This document shows positions 1 to 11,333 of a stretch of 64,000 nucleotides of DNA, piece after piece (positions within the stretch are counted from its first letter, which is position 1; the number at the start of each line of letters is the position of its first letter). Location of the stretch: positions 66,435,597-66,499,596 of the forward strand of contig CM037590.1 of NCBI GenBank assembly GCA_021018995.1, in the 5' to 3' direction. Position numbers and translations under genes: made by a program. Origin of the DNA: Chloranthus sessilifolius (Eukaryota; Streptophyta; Magnoliopsida; Chloranthales; Chloranthaceae). The notes beneath the pieces were generated by a model. It was not told the DNA's origin and searched no databases. It saw only the letters and a list, made by a program, of their open reading frames with translations.

Positions 1-936
1 AGCTATATAATTAAATACACTGAATTATGTATTAGAATTCGCATTTGATTTAAGGTTCATACGAATGAACCCCTCCACTCTTTGAACCGTACTGACGGTG
101 AATTTGAATAGCATAAGTTTCCCTCATAACGCATGGGCTTATCGCACTTTCGAAAAATGTTCATTGAACGGCGATGATTAGGTAGGGGTTCCCGTCGGAA
201 ATCTCTGACTCCCAATGCTATATTTGCATGGGAGATTATTTAAGTTATGATTTAAGTCACTGCTAAGATAAGCATTGCATGTACAAATTAAGAACACATT
301 AGAACTTGAAACTATTTGAAATCCTGATTGTTGAATTCGAATATGAAGCTTGAAAAGATATTCTGTCAACGAAACTACATGTGATCTTAGTATTTGAAAA
401 TTCAGTTATTTAAGCTGTTTTGAACATCTGCTTGAATTCTGTCTTTTAAAATCATGTTTGTTCTGATAAGATATAATTGAGATTGAGTTTCATCTGCTGA
501 GCTTAGGCCGTTAGCTCACCCTGACTATATGTCACTGGTGTAAATACCACTCAGGATCAGGACTACGAGAGTGATCCGGAGGAAGAGATGGACATTCCAC
601 CTGACGAGTTTTACCTATAGACATGGGATTTTGAACTCGGTATAGTTTTTGTTTATTTTGAATTGGATACAGTTAGGATTTATGGTCTCTGGGCCCGGTA
701 CATTGAGTATTTTGTAAGTGATAAGAATATGCATGCGTGTATATACATTTTGGGGAACCACTATTGGAAACCATTGCTTAGGTGATGGTTGGCCATCACC
801 GGTAATTTTTTTTTGTACTTTTTATATTATATATATTGATATCTATGTTAAATTTTTGATTATGTTGTGAATGTACCTAGTCGATGGCGAGCCGACTTTC
901 TCAATATTTCGGGTACGGGAAAGTTGGGTTGTCACA
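1..936 (+). repeat. Gypsy LTR, unit 1 (left end cut by window)
   Basis: This is the 3' part of the long terminal repeat of the array's gypsy element. It matches 17721-18648 and 27047-27982 almost base for base. It ends in GGTTGTCACA directly before the primer-binding site, as a 5' LTR should. It carries the stem-loop TGAGCTTA...TTAGCTCA at 498-518 and a short acidic reading frame at about 556-620. The full LTR, seen in the next units, begins TGTAATATCCCG. Confidence 0.9.
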
Positions 937-938
937 GT

Positions 939-950
939 TAGTATCAAAGC
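939..950 (+). other. Primer-binding site, gypsy unit 1
   Basis: TAGTATCAAAGC lies two bases after the LTR end. It resembles the TGGTATCAGAGC form complementary to the 3' end of initiator tRNA-Met, with two changes. This is the normal place and type of minus-strand priming site in plant LTR elements. Confidence 0.8.
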
Positions 951-986
951 TATGGCACTAGATTCGTATTCCGTAGGATGAGGTAG

Positions 987-2274
987 ATGAGCATGACCCC
1001 ACGATTCAGAGGCAAAGGTCGAGGCAGAGGTAGAGACGGACCAAGGCGGTTCACGTGGAAGATGTTCGGTGGTCATAGGTACATCTAGGGGTGCTGGGAT
1101 CACTGCAGGTCTTAACGCCACTCCTATTGGAGGTGGAGGTAATGAAGGACGTGTGAAGCAAGTGTTGGAAAACTTGGCCAACAATATGGCACAATAGACA
1201 GCGTCAATGGCTCAACAAGTAGAGTTACTTGCGGCCAGAAAGCAACCTTCCAGGTTTGCAGAGTTTTGGAGGATGCGTCCTCCAAACTTTTCGGGTCAGA
1301 CTGATTGGCTTGAAGTCAAGAGATAGCTAAATGAGATGGAAAAAATCTTTAGTGTGCTTCCTTGCACCAAAGATGAAAAGGTTAGGTGGACAACCTTCAA
1401 GTTGGATGGAGAAGCTGACCCGTGGTGGAAATCGGTATCCAGGACTCGAGAGCAGGAGCATTCAAACACTCCATGGACTTGGGCCGAGTTTGTTGAAACG
1501 TTTAATGACAAGTACTTTCCCAACGTAGTGAGGAATTAGTGGGAAGTACAGTTCATAGAATTGAAGCAAGATGGAATGACCGTGTGCGAGTAAGGGCCAA
1601 GTACACGAGACTTTCGAGGTTTGCACCTCAACATATAGTCACTGAATTAATGAAAGCTAGGAAGTTCGTCGTGGTCTGAGGCCGTATATTTAGGAAGGGG
1701 TTTCAATATTGGAACTAGAGACGTATGGAGAAGTAATGGGAGAGGCCCTTATTGCTGAGGAAGACATCGATAAAATGTTTAAGAGGAGAGACCAGCAAAA
1801 TAGGGATATATCTAGTCTAGGGCAGTCAAGTGCCTCTGAGTAGGCAATTAAGAGGCCGAGGTTTTCGAGACTGCTGTGATATCCTACTCAGCTGGCTTCT
1901 CGAGACCAGCTACCTATTCAGGACCGATCTCCTATCAAAGGCCGCCTGTGCCCTTACCTACACGACCCTTAGTCCTTGGGCACTCACGCAAGTGGGGCAT
2001 CAGTGGCACAATGATCTTCTTGTGCCGCGTCTTTCTCTCCGGCTCCATTATGTACAAGGTGTGGGAAACCACACAAGACTGAAGATTGCAGGAGGAACTC
2101 TAGAGCTTGCTTCAGATGTGGCAAGATAGGACACCTGATCAAGGATTGTCCTGACGAAAGCAAGGAAAGGACCGTTTCGGTGTCTACTTAAAGATCTTCT
2201 CGACCTCTGCTCGTGGTCGAGCCTATGCCGTTATCACAAGCATGATGCATTGACATCAAACGATGTCATCCAAG
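987..2274 (+). pseudogene. gag: Gypsy gag, unit 1 (broken)
   Basis: This is the decayed Gag polyprotein gene, whose product would form the retrotransposon particle. It opens with a basic stretch (MTPRFRGKGRGRG, best read in units 2 and 3). It continues with a capsid-like region in which PPNFSG, WWKSV and FNDKYFP are readable at about 1275-1530. It ends with two zinc knuckles, one CX2CX3HX4C ([13 protein letters not shown]) and one CX2CX4HX4C ([14 protein letters not shown]). A frameshift near 1045-1070 and several in-frame stops break it; most stops are also present in units 2 and 3. It cannot make a full Gag. Confidence 0.85.
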
Positions 2275-2461
2275 GTATGACTTCACCACTAATAGTTAAA
2301 TTATTACCTTATCTTCAGATGTGCAATGTTCTTGAGATGTGTTTTAATTAGAGTATTCTACTCATGTTGTGACACCGCCCTGCCTGTACTTAAGTGCACC
2401 ACATTTGTTGAAACGTAGGTACCCTACATCTTTACCAATGTAGTGACATCTGCTATCACAG
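2275..2461 (+). other. Intron-like block between gag and protease, unit 1
   Basis: Directly after the gag codons ending CAA-G the sequence continues GTATGAC and soon meets stops. Two AG acceptors are possible: the CGTAG ending at 2418, or the CACAG ending at 2461 just before the protease region. The same block sits at the same place in units 2 and 3. That it is a spliced intron is an inference. Confidence 0.45.
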
Positions 2462-5400
2462 GGCACGAGTTTTGATAGACCCAGGGTCTACGCACTCCTT
2501 TATCACGCCTCAAATCATGACAAAATTGAGCATCACTCCTGAACCCCTAGACTTCATTTTGGCAGTGTCAGTTCCTACAGGAAGCTCGGTGAGCACAAAT
2601 ACAGTATGTCGATCGGTGGTCGTTACGGTTGAAGGCCACGAGATGATAGCCGATTTAATCCTATTAGATATGCAAGGATTCAATGTAATCTGTGGGATGG
2701 ATTGGCTATCTGCATACCATGCTAGCATGGATTGCCTCCGAAAAGTAGTAATTTTTCGCCCTCCAAAGGGAAAATCCTCTCGATTTTTTGGAGTCAAGTC
2801 TAACATCGCACCATTCGTCTCTGCCATCTGAGCAGAGTGTATGATGAGCAATGGGTTCCATGGGTACCTCACGTTCATGAAGAGCCAACGAGAGGAGGAA
2901 ATCAACATCAATGACGTTTCTGTTGTATTCGAGTTCCCAGATGTATTTCCTGAGGGTCTCCTCGTTACCACCGATAGGGAGATCGAGTTCTTGATTGAAT
3001 TGGCTCCAGGTACCAAGCCGTTATCGAAAGCTCCGTATCACATGGCACCAGTAGAATTGAAAGAACTGAAGGAGCAACTTCAAGAGGTTTTAAATAAAGG
3101 ATTTATCAGACCTAGTGTGTCTCCTTGGGGAGCATCGATACTATTTGTTAAGAAGAAGGACGGTTCGATGAGGCTCTGCATCGATTATCGCCAGTTAAAC
3201 AAGTTGATTAAGAATCGCTATCCACTCCTGCAGATTGATAACCTCTTTGACCAGCTATAAGGCAAAAAATTCTTTTTAAAGATCGACATGAGGTCAGGTT
3301 ACCATCAGTTGAATATCAAAGTAAAGGATATTTTGAAGACTACTTTTCGCACTAGATAGGGACACTACGAGTTTTTAGTAATGCCCTTTGGGTTGACGAA
3401 TGCACCATCGTCGTTTATGGATTTGATGAACTGATTATTCAAACCTCACCTTGACAAATCTGTGGTTCTTTTCGTAGATGATATCCTCATCTATTCGAAA
3501 ATGAGAGAGGAGCACGAGCAACATTTATGAGTGGCTCTCCAGACACTTAGAGACCATCAGTTATATACAAAATTAAGCAAGTGTGAGCTCTGACTTGAGC
3601 AGGTCAGTATCTTGGGACATGTCTTCTCTGAGACTGGCATAACCGTTGATCCAGCCAAGATTGAAGCTGTTGTGAAGTGGGAACAATCGAAGATGGTAAC
3701 AGAAGTTCATAGTTTCCTTGGATTGGCTGGGTACTACAGGAGATGGGACTGAATAGTTCCCTTATGCAACTAACAAGAAAAAATGCTAAGTTTGATGGGA
3801 CTGAATAGTGTGAGCAGAGTTTTCAGAAGCTCAAGAAGAGATTGACCACCGCACTAGTGCTTGTAATACCGTCGGGTAGTGGAGGTTTTACGGTGTACAG
3901 TGACGCTTCATACAACGGATTAGGTTGTGTGCTTAATCAGAATGAGAGAGCCATTACGTACGGCTCTCGACAGTTTAAGGATCATGAGAAGAATTATTCG
4001 ACTCATGACCTTGAGTTAGCGGCAGTCATCTTCGCCCTGAAGATCTTGAGGCATTACCTTTACGGAGAAATATTTGATATATTCACAGACCACAAAAGCC
4101 TCAAATACCTTTTCACTTAGAAAGATTTGAACATGAGGCAACGAAGGTGGATGGAGTTCCTCGAGGACTATGATTATTCCATCCAGTACCACCCCGAGAA
4201 GGCTAATGTTGTAGAAGGTGCATTGAACTAAAAATCTTCTGCCTAGTTGTTACACCTCATTGCAAGAGTGCATAGATGGCATTTTCTGAAAGATATGGCC
4301 CTATGCAATATGAGGTTCGATGTTAAAGGTTTGGGAGCATTGATGGCTACTATTGTGATTCGGTCAACGCTTTTTGATAACATCCAAAATCTATAGATGA
4401 CTGATGATGACCTCATGGCCATCAGACATGATGTGAGTAGTGGGAATAAGCCATATTTCTCCATCAGGGAGGACGGTTCTCTACTATTCTGAGGTCGAAT
4501 GTGCATACCAACCAACGCTTTGAGACACCATTCTAGAGGAAGCTCACAAGTCAATATACACCATCCACCCTGGAGGTACTATGATGTACCAAGATCTGAA
4601 GAAGAGTTTTTGGTGGAGAGGTTTGAAGAAGGATGTAGTCGAATATGTATCAAAATGTTTGGGATGTCAACAGGTGAAGGTTGATCATCGAAACCCATCT
4701 GGTCTACTACAACCATTGCCGATACCAGAATAGAAATGGGAAGCCATATCTATGGACTTCATCCTTGGTTTACCAAGAATAGTAGAGGGGCACAATGCTA
4801 TTTGGGTAGTCATTGATCGATTGACCAAGTCTGCTCACTTCCTGCCATTCAATACGAAGTATACAGTGAGTAGACTGGCAAAACTGTATCTTGAGGAGAT
4901 TGTCTGATTATATGGTATTCCTACTAGCATTGTTTAGATAAAGATCCATTGTATATGTCGCAGTTTTGGCAACGACTTCAAGAAGGTATGGGATCGCCAT
5001 TGGATTTCAGCTTCGCGTTTCACCCACAGACAAATGGGCAAACTAAGAGAGTCAATCAGATCATAGAGGACATGCTTCGGGCATGTATGCTAGATTTTCA
5101 AGGGTCATGGGATCAACATTTACCCCTGATCGAGTTCACATACAATAACAGTTATCAAGTGAGCATCGGAATGGCTCCCTACGAAACATTATATGGGCAG
5201 AGATGTAGGTCTCCACTTAACTGGAATGAAATCGGAGAAAAGTTTATACTGTGTTCAAAAATCATTGAAAGCACGACTGAAGTTGTATGTGTGATCCGTG
5301 AAAGGTTAAAGGTCGTGCATAGTCGACAAAAGAGTTACGCCGACTTGAAAAGAATAAGTGTTGAGTTTAAGATTAGCACATGTATTCATTAAGATTTCAG

Positions 5401-5783
5401 AAAGGTGTAATGCGTTTGGAAAGCGTGGAAAATTGAGTCCGCATTATGTGGGCTTGTTCTAGATATTGGGCCGGGTAGGAGAAGTTGTGTACTGGATCGC
5501 TCTACCGCCGCAACTCTCAAACATGCACAACGTGTTTCACGTATCAATGTTAAGAAAGTATGTGAAGGACCCGACTCACGTTTTGGATTATCAACCGATT
5601 GAAATTCAAGAGGATTTGACCGTTAGAGAAGAACCAGTGCAAATCCTTGATCGAAAAGTGCAAGTACTAAGTACCAAGCGCATTCCATTGGTACTTGTGA
5701 GATGGTAGAATCATTCACCAGAAGAGGCTACTTGGGAACACGAATCGGATATAAGAGATGTATATCAGCAGCTGTTTGACTAA
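2462..5783 (+). pseudogene. pol: Gypsy pol, unit 1 (broken; chromovirus-like)
   Basis: Domain order is protease (IDPGSTHSF, about 2475-2800), reverse transcriptase ([16 protein letters not shown]; active-site FVDD at about 3475; about 2940-3745), RNase H ([11 protein letters not shown] to DIFTDHKSL, 3890-4110), integrase zinc region and core (SMDFILGLPR, FHPQTNGQTKRVNQII, about 4550-5250), and a C-terminal segment ending EEATWE...YQQLFD that looks like a chromodomain remnant. The order protease-RT-RH-integrase defines Ty3/gypsy. Many in-frame stops are shared with units 2 and 3. Unit 1 alone has a 15-bp duplicated patch at 3743-3757 replacing about 30 bp of RT. It is non-functional. Confidence 0.9.
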
Positions 5784-5812
5784 AGCAACAACCGATGTCG
5801 CGGTTGTGACTC

Positions 5813-8800
5813 CAAAATGGTGAATATCATGTAAGGTAATTAACAGAATTTTTGGACTTGAGGTGCCCTGAGATACTTCCTTCGGAGAAATAATCTTATA
5901 TGTAGAAGCCCTTGGGATCCACTTATCATCCCATATATTGATGGAGTTACCGTTTCCAACCCTCCAAATCAGCCTGCCTTCTAGAACTTTGATCGCCAAC
6001 CGAATACTATTCCATGTGAATGATGCATTCTCGCTTTTTCTTGCTTCAAGAAAAGATGAGTTCGGATAGTACTTGGCTTTATAGATTCGACTCGAAAGAG
6101 AGCTAGGATTTGAATAATACGCCAACCTTGTTTGGCTAGCATAGCTGAGTTAAAATCCAAAAGATTTTTAAAACCCATTCCCCTTTTCTTTAGGATTACA
6201 AACATTGTTCCAAGCTTTCCAGTGAATTCCTTTATTTTTGCCTATGTTACTCTACTAAAATTTTGCAATAAGAGATGAGATATCATGAAGAAGGTTAGTA
6301 GGCAGCTTGAAACAACTCATAGAATATGATGGGATAGCTTGTACAACGGCTTTGATTAATATTTCTTTTCCCGCTTTTGATAAAAGTCTTCCTTTCCAAT
6401 CCAATAATTTTTTCCAAACTCTTTCTTTAATGTTATCAAAAACCATCTTCTTTGACCGACCAATGGCCATAGGAAGCCCCAAATACTTTTCATGGCGGCT
6501 CGTATTCTTTATATTAAAAATATCAAGTAAACGCTTTCGGAGATCATTTTGAACATTTTTACTAAAAGATAGCATTGATTTGTCAAAATTGATCATTTGA
6601 CCCGACGCATCTTTATAAAGCTTTAGAATGTTCATAATTTCCCCACATTACGATTCATTCTATGATAGATAAGGCTATCATTGGTGAAGAATAAGTGGAA
6701 AACCATAGGTGCACCACGACAAACACGAATGCCAGAGATTTTATTTTGTAAGACAACCCGATTGAGTAAGTTGGAAAAGATTTTAGCACACACTATGAAG
6801 AGGTAAGGAGATAAAGGATCACCTTGATGAAGACCTCTACTAGGAATTACTTTACCCAAGACATGACCATTAACAAGAAACTCAAAAGACACCTAGGTAA
6901 CACACCCCATTATAAGTTTGACCCATCTACTACAAAAGCCTAATTTGAGTAAGGCTTTTTCAAGAAAACTCTACTCAACATGGTCATAAGCCTTACTCAT
7001 ATCTAATTTGAGAGAGCACCACCCATATTTGCCCTTTCTTTTATTGTTTAAAAATGAGAGAGCTCAAACGCTACAAGGGTATTGTTTGTGATCAATCTTC
7101 CAGGAACAAAGGTACTTTGGGATTCAGAAATAACAGAAGGAAGGACCAATTTCAAGAGATTTGCTAACACTTTTGCAATGATTTTATAAATAACATTACA
7201 CAAACTAATCTGCCTAAACTGAGAAATATGGCTGGCATTTTTGACCTTGGGGATGAGCACAATATAGGTATTATTAACTGTATGAAGGTCCGATTTACCA
7301 TTTAAATAATCTAGCACAAACTTAGAAACTGATTCACCTACAATAGACCAATAAGATTGGAAAAAGATCGGAGGCATACCATCAGGGACCGGAGATTTGA
7401 TAGGGTGCATTTGGAATAGGGCTTTGCGAACCTCGTCCTTCGTGAAATCCTTCATCAGTGAATTATTTTGGTCCAAGGTGACTTTCGGTTCAATTCCCTC
7501 TAGAGCTTCATCGATCCTTTGAGGATGAGTTGCGGTAAAAAGTTTTTTATAATGGGAGATCAAAATTTCTTCGATATCATCTTTGGATGATTGCGAAACC
7601 CCTGCTTCATCAACTAAGCCATCTATTTGATTCTTCTTTCTACTTTGAGAGGCCTTTGAATGAAAAAAATTAGTATTTTTATCCCCTTGCCTTAGCCAAA
7701 TATCCTTAGATCTTTGCTGCCAAAAACATTCTTCATTCTCTAAAAGCATGCCCATTTGATTCTTCATTTCATAAATCTCTCGTCTACTGATGCTACAGGA
7801 CTGCATGTTTTCATGTTGGAGAATTCTGTCTTGAAGGACTCGGGTTTTCTTATGAATATTTCCAATTGATGAATCGCTCCATCTAGTTAGTTTTGCAGCT
7901 ATACATCCAATTTTCCCACAAATATTAGTTGATCCGTTTGTGGTCCCATGCAAGTCCCAGCTGTCACGAACGATTTCTTCACACTGTTCATAGTGAGTCC
8001 ACATAGATTCAAAGCGGAAGATCCTTGGGCCCCTGCCCCATTTGTATCGGTCATTGAGGATTTCAGAGATAAGAAGGGGTTTATGATCAAATCTAGAGGA
8101 GATCAGATGGGTCACCTTAAAATTTTGGAACAGATGAACCTAGCTATCAGATACAAAAACCCGGTCTATCCTCTCTTCAATATACTCATCCCCTTCTTTT
8201 TTATTGTTCCAAGTGAACTTAGGTCCCGAGTACCCAAGATCTCTGAGTGCATAGTCATTAATCGTCTTTCTGAATTTGTCCATTTTCCCTTGAGATCTTG
8301 GAACACCCCCTCTTTTCTCATGATTGAATAAGATCTCGTTAAAGTCGTCAGCATAGACCCAAGGCAAATTTGAAAATCTACCCAATTTAGCCAACAATTC
8401 CCATGAATCTTTTCTCATATGACTCTCGGGAGCACCATAGAAGCCAGTAAAACGCCATTGTTGGATTCTCGAGTCCTCTGTAACAAGGACATCAATATGA
8501 TTTTTTGAATAAGATTGAAGCTCGACATAAACTGAATCCTTCCAAAGCAGTCCCAAATCACCTGATCGTCACCACCTCTACATAAAACCCATGTTGAAAT
8601 CCCAATCTTGCTTTTGTAATCGCCACACGATTCGAGCCACATTTCGTCTCCATCAAGAAGACGAGAGAAGGATCTTCATTCCAGAGAAGAAGCCGGAGCG
8701 CACGAACTGTTCGGGGGTTCCCAAGCCCCTGACAGTTCCAACATATAATTTTCATGTTGATCGGCGAGGCTGCTGTTGGATTAGAGATGTTTGAGGGCTC

Positions 8801-8893
8801 CGCCAAAACATGGTGACGTTTATGTGAAACTAGGGAATCCGACTTCTCAATTTGACGCGTTCTTTTCTTTGAAAAAACTTGACTAGAGTCCAC
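5813..8893 (-). pseudogene. LINE ORF2: endonuclease plus reverse transcriptase (broken)
   Basis: The endonuclease begins MKIICWNCQGLGNPRT with the catalytic-type METK following (about 8760-8660). After a frameshift it continues to WNNKKEGDEYIEERIDRVF (about 8150). The RT region starts near 7400 (DGMPPIFFQSYW, IVLIPKVKNA, FRQISLCNVIYKII) and goes on with LHQGDPLSPYLF at about 6820. The usual FADDS active site reads FTNDS, so the catalytic aspartate pair is damaged. The region KYLGLPMAIGRSK and the following WRVGNGNSINIWDDKWIP (about 5960) match the usual C-terminal half of plant LINE ORF2. Several stops and frameshifts make it a fossil. Confidence 0.88.
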
Positions 8894-9300
8894 CGGATCA
8901 AAGGATACAGGGATGGATAAAAGTTTTGAAGATTTATTGATCTTGGATAGGGGCTTTAGTTTGGGTAGGTTATGACTATCAGCTATCTCTGGTGATGAAT
9001 TAACCGACTCAAATGGAGATGAAGAAAGAGAGGCATAATGGAAGGACCAATGGATAGGGTCTGGTCTAGTTGGTTGGGCTTTTCGGGTAAGGGTCGGGTC
9101 AGGTTTGGATGGTTAGTGGATGAGGTGGGAACGGATGGGGTAAAAAGAGATAAAGAAAAAGAGGCTGTAATGGATGAGCCGAAGGAACGGATCTTCTGGT
9201 TTAGTTGGTTTGGCTTTTTAAGGGTCGGGTCAGGTTTGGATGGGTAGGGGTGGGTGAGGTGGGAAAGGAGGGGTCGGGGTTTGGTGGGCCTTGCCAACCA
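5813..9300 (-). mobile_element. LINE (non-LTR retrotransposon), antisense, truncated both ends
   Basis: A plant L1-type LINE lies antisense to the gypsy element, starting about 30 bp after the gypsy pol stop. Its upstream part (8894-9297) encodes a proline-rich segment like the tail of ORF1. ORF2 follows. No poly(A) tail or RNase H region remains at the 3' side, so that end was lost before the unit was duplicated: the same junction appears in units 2 (about 23593) and 3 (about 32891). The 5' limit near 9300 is approximate. Confidence 0.85.
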
Positions 9301-9329
9301 TGGTTAGTAATAATTTTCGGAAGAGAAGG

Positions 9330-10810
9330 ATTTGGATCAGAGGCGTGAGCTTTACTCGGCGCATACGTTTAGGTTAATTTTTTTAGTTAGGTTTATATTA
9401 TGTAACCTCTTCGTTGGCTATATTACATTGGTTGGCACAAGGATGATTATGTGCTGGTTACCCACCAGATTCGGTTTTCATTTTTTATTTTTTCAAACGT
9501 ACCTATTTTTGGGCCGAAATGATAAATGGGCTCAGGTTTACCTACCGAGAATTTAGGTCCAATCACTAAATAGGTTGGGCTTAGTCAGTTTTGAATTGTC
9601 GGCTAAAGTAATATATGGGTTCCGGTTTGGGCCTCTCGCTCTACTCATTGTAGTCAAGATCCCATTTTGTAGCTATAGATTAGACCATACTTGGGGGAAG
9701 GAAACTGTGGAACTATTTTCCTACACATGATGCCTTGCGTTGCTGGAGGGGCACATGAATCTTTTAGGTTAGAATGGGCCTAGAACGTCCTTCTTGGCGA
9801 TGTCATGTGTCACCCAGGTGAAGTTATCATGTGGCCTCGGGCCGACGTCATGTGCACATGAGTCGGCGACCTCATGAGGGTACTTAAGGGCTATGTGTGT
9901 GTGATGTTGCACACTAGTGAGGGCATGATGCGGACGTGTCTGGTCATGGGCCACATGATACTTAGTTATGATAGTATGAAGAGCTGTATGCTACTCCAAG
10001 TGTGCTGGTTGCGTGGACAACACACGATGGTTGGCTTGGATGGCATGAAGAGATGCATGTCACTGTCACAAGCGAGAAATTAGTGCAGTGCACAGGATAA
10101 AAGCTAGACTCCTGGGTGAAGACGGACTGTTTAGAACCTGAAAAACTGTGATGCGCAATATGTTGCGATGAATCAGGATCGAGGATACAGTTAAGTGAGA
10201 TATCGCAAGAACAAGATTGAGCTATACTGAACTAAATTAAGCTATTTAATAAGCGGAATGCGCTAGTTTCATGGATATGCGAACAAGCCCGGCCGTTGGC
10301 CAGCACATAACATCTAGGGGATAAATGGGTCGAATAGCAGCCGCGCCTCGAATAATTGAATTATTTAGCTAAAACCGTGCTCACACTCAACGCAGTATGA
10401 TTTAAAGCCTCAAGTTTGGGCTTAACTCGGCTATTAACAGGGTCTGGATATAATTGAGCCCATTTAGGACACACCTGATCGAGCCCGTTGAACCTCTTCC
10501 TAAAAACTATGGATGCAAACAAGCTAAGTCGATAGCTGGCTTATTGGATTTTTGCTGAAACCAGGCCTATGTTTAACCAGTTATAACTAGCTAGAAGCCT
10601 CAAATTATGGCCCAACTCGGTTGTGACGGGCCCTTGCCTTAAAGCTCATGGGCTTGGCTCTATAATCATAGCCCATTCATGTCTTCCATGTCAGTCATAA
10701 CTCATCAAGCTTACCTCACCTTTATACGTCCAATAAAAACTATGAACAATGAACATGAACCTTAATATATCTCGTCCTAAAAATAGCTAATTAACACCCA
10801 TCGAATATGG
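9330..10810 (+). repeat. Unclassified dispersed repeat, copy 1 (left part)
   Basis: Large parts match 55300-57060 in the same order and orientation. Examples are GGTTGGCACAAGGA near 9430 and 55385, GGTTTACCTACC near 9535 and 55570, CCATTTAGGACACACC near 10460 and 55890, and AAAATAGCTAATTAACA near 10780 and 57030. About 700 bp (9560-10250) has no counterpart in the other copy. No coding domain is visible. The copia element sits between this part and 15825-16411. Confidence 0.7.
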
Positions 10811-11003
10811 CTAGTTGGTATCCTCTCTCCTTTTTGAGGTTTGAGTGTTTGAGGTCATAGGTTTCATACTCCACGTTTGCTTTCTCCCATATATTAATCA
10901 AGTGAGGGTTGTTGGGTGAGATTTATTCTTCTGTATCACTCAATGTGAGTGCTTTTGTTGTATGAGATATATTTCTCAAGTACTGCTTCTTGACTGTTAT
11001 ACT

Positions 11004-11117
11004 TGTAGAATTTCATGGGCCTAACTCAACCTCACAAAACCGGCTTGTAAGGTGAGTGCCCAAATTATATATAGCCCAAGATCTCCAAGCCCACGTGCAA
11101 TGTGGGACTATTCTAAC
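11004..11117 (-). repeat. Small LTR-like (TRIM-type) fragment
   Basis: On the minus strand the segment starts TGTTAGAATAGTCCCACATTG-like, has a TATATATAA box, and ends AGGCCCATGAAATTCTACA. This layout is common in small plant LTR and TRIM elements. A TGGTATCAAAGCA primer-site-like motif lies upstream on the same strand near 11195. No second LTR was found, so the element type is tentative. Confidence 0.4.
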
Positions 11118-11223
11118 ACGCCCCGCATGTGTTGGCGGATTAAGCCAAGCCAAATCACGTGCACAATTGAATTGGGTGACGAGTGGAGAAACACTTGCTT
11201 TGATACCATGTACCAGAGAAGAC

Positions 11224-11333
11224 AATAAAGTAATTAACAAATTATTCCCTTAATATTTTCTTGGAGACACATGGGTTTTATTTAAATAACCATGGACTAG
11301 AAGCTTGGGTGTATAACTAGAAGCTTCCTTTGG
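11224..11333 (+). repeat. Left arm of inverted repeat flanking the copia element
   Basis: Read as reverse complement, this segment matches 15667-15738, including TCTCCAAGAAAATA and TTTGTTAATTACTTTATT. It has about 38 extra bases near its right end. It lies where the copia 5' LTR should be but in the opposite orientation. Confidence 0.7.

Noticed and set aside
178..369. 63-codon minus-strand ORF repeated at 17898 and 27224
   Set aside because: It is antisense inside the gypsy LTR, and its conservation only reflects duplication of the LTR. No domain and no codon-level constraint is visible.
843..1184. 113-codon minus-strand ORF over LTR end and gag start (also near 27889)
   Set aside because: It crosses the LTR boundary and primer site and is antisense to gag; it is a shadow frame.
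2510..3016. 168-codon minus-strand ORF, also at 20263 and 29557-30064
   Set aside because: Antisense to the recognised protease and RT region.
7948..8331. Plus-strand 127-codon ORF inside the LINE
   Set aside because: The minus strand holds clear LINE ORF2 motifs; this is its shadow.
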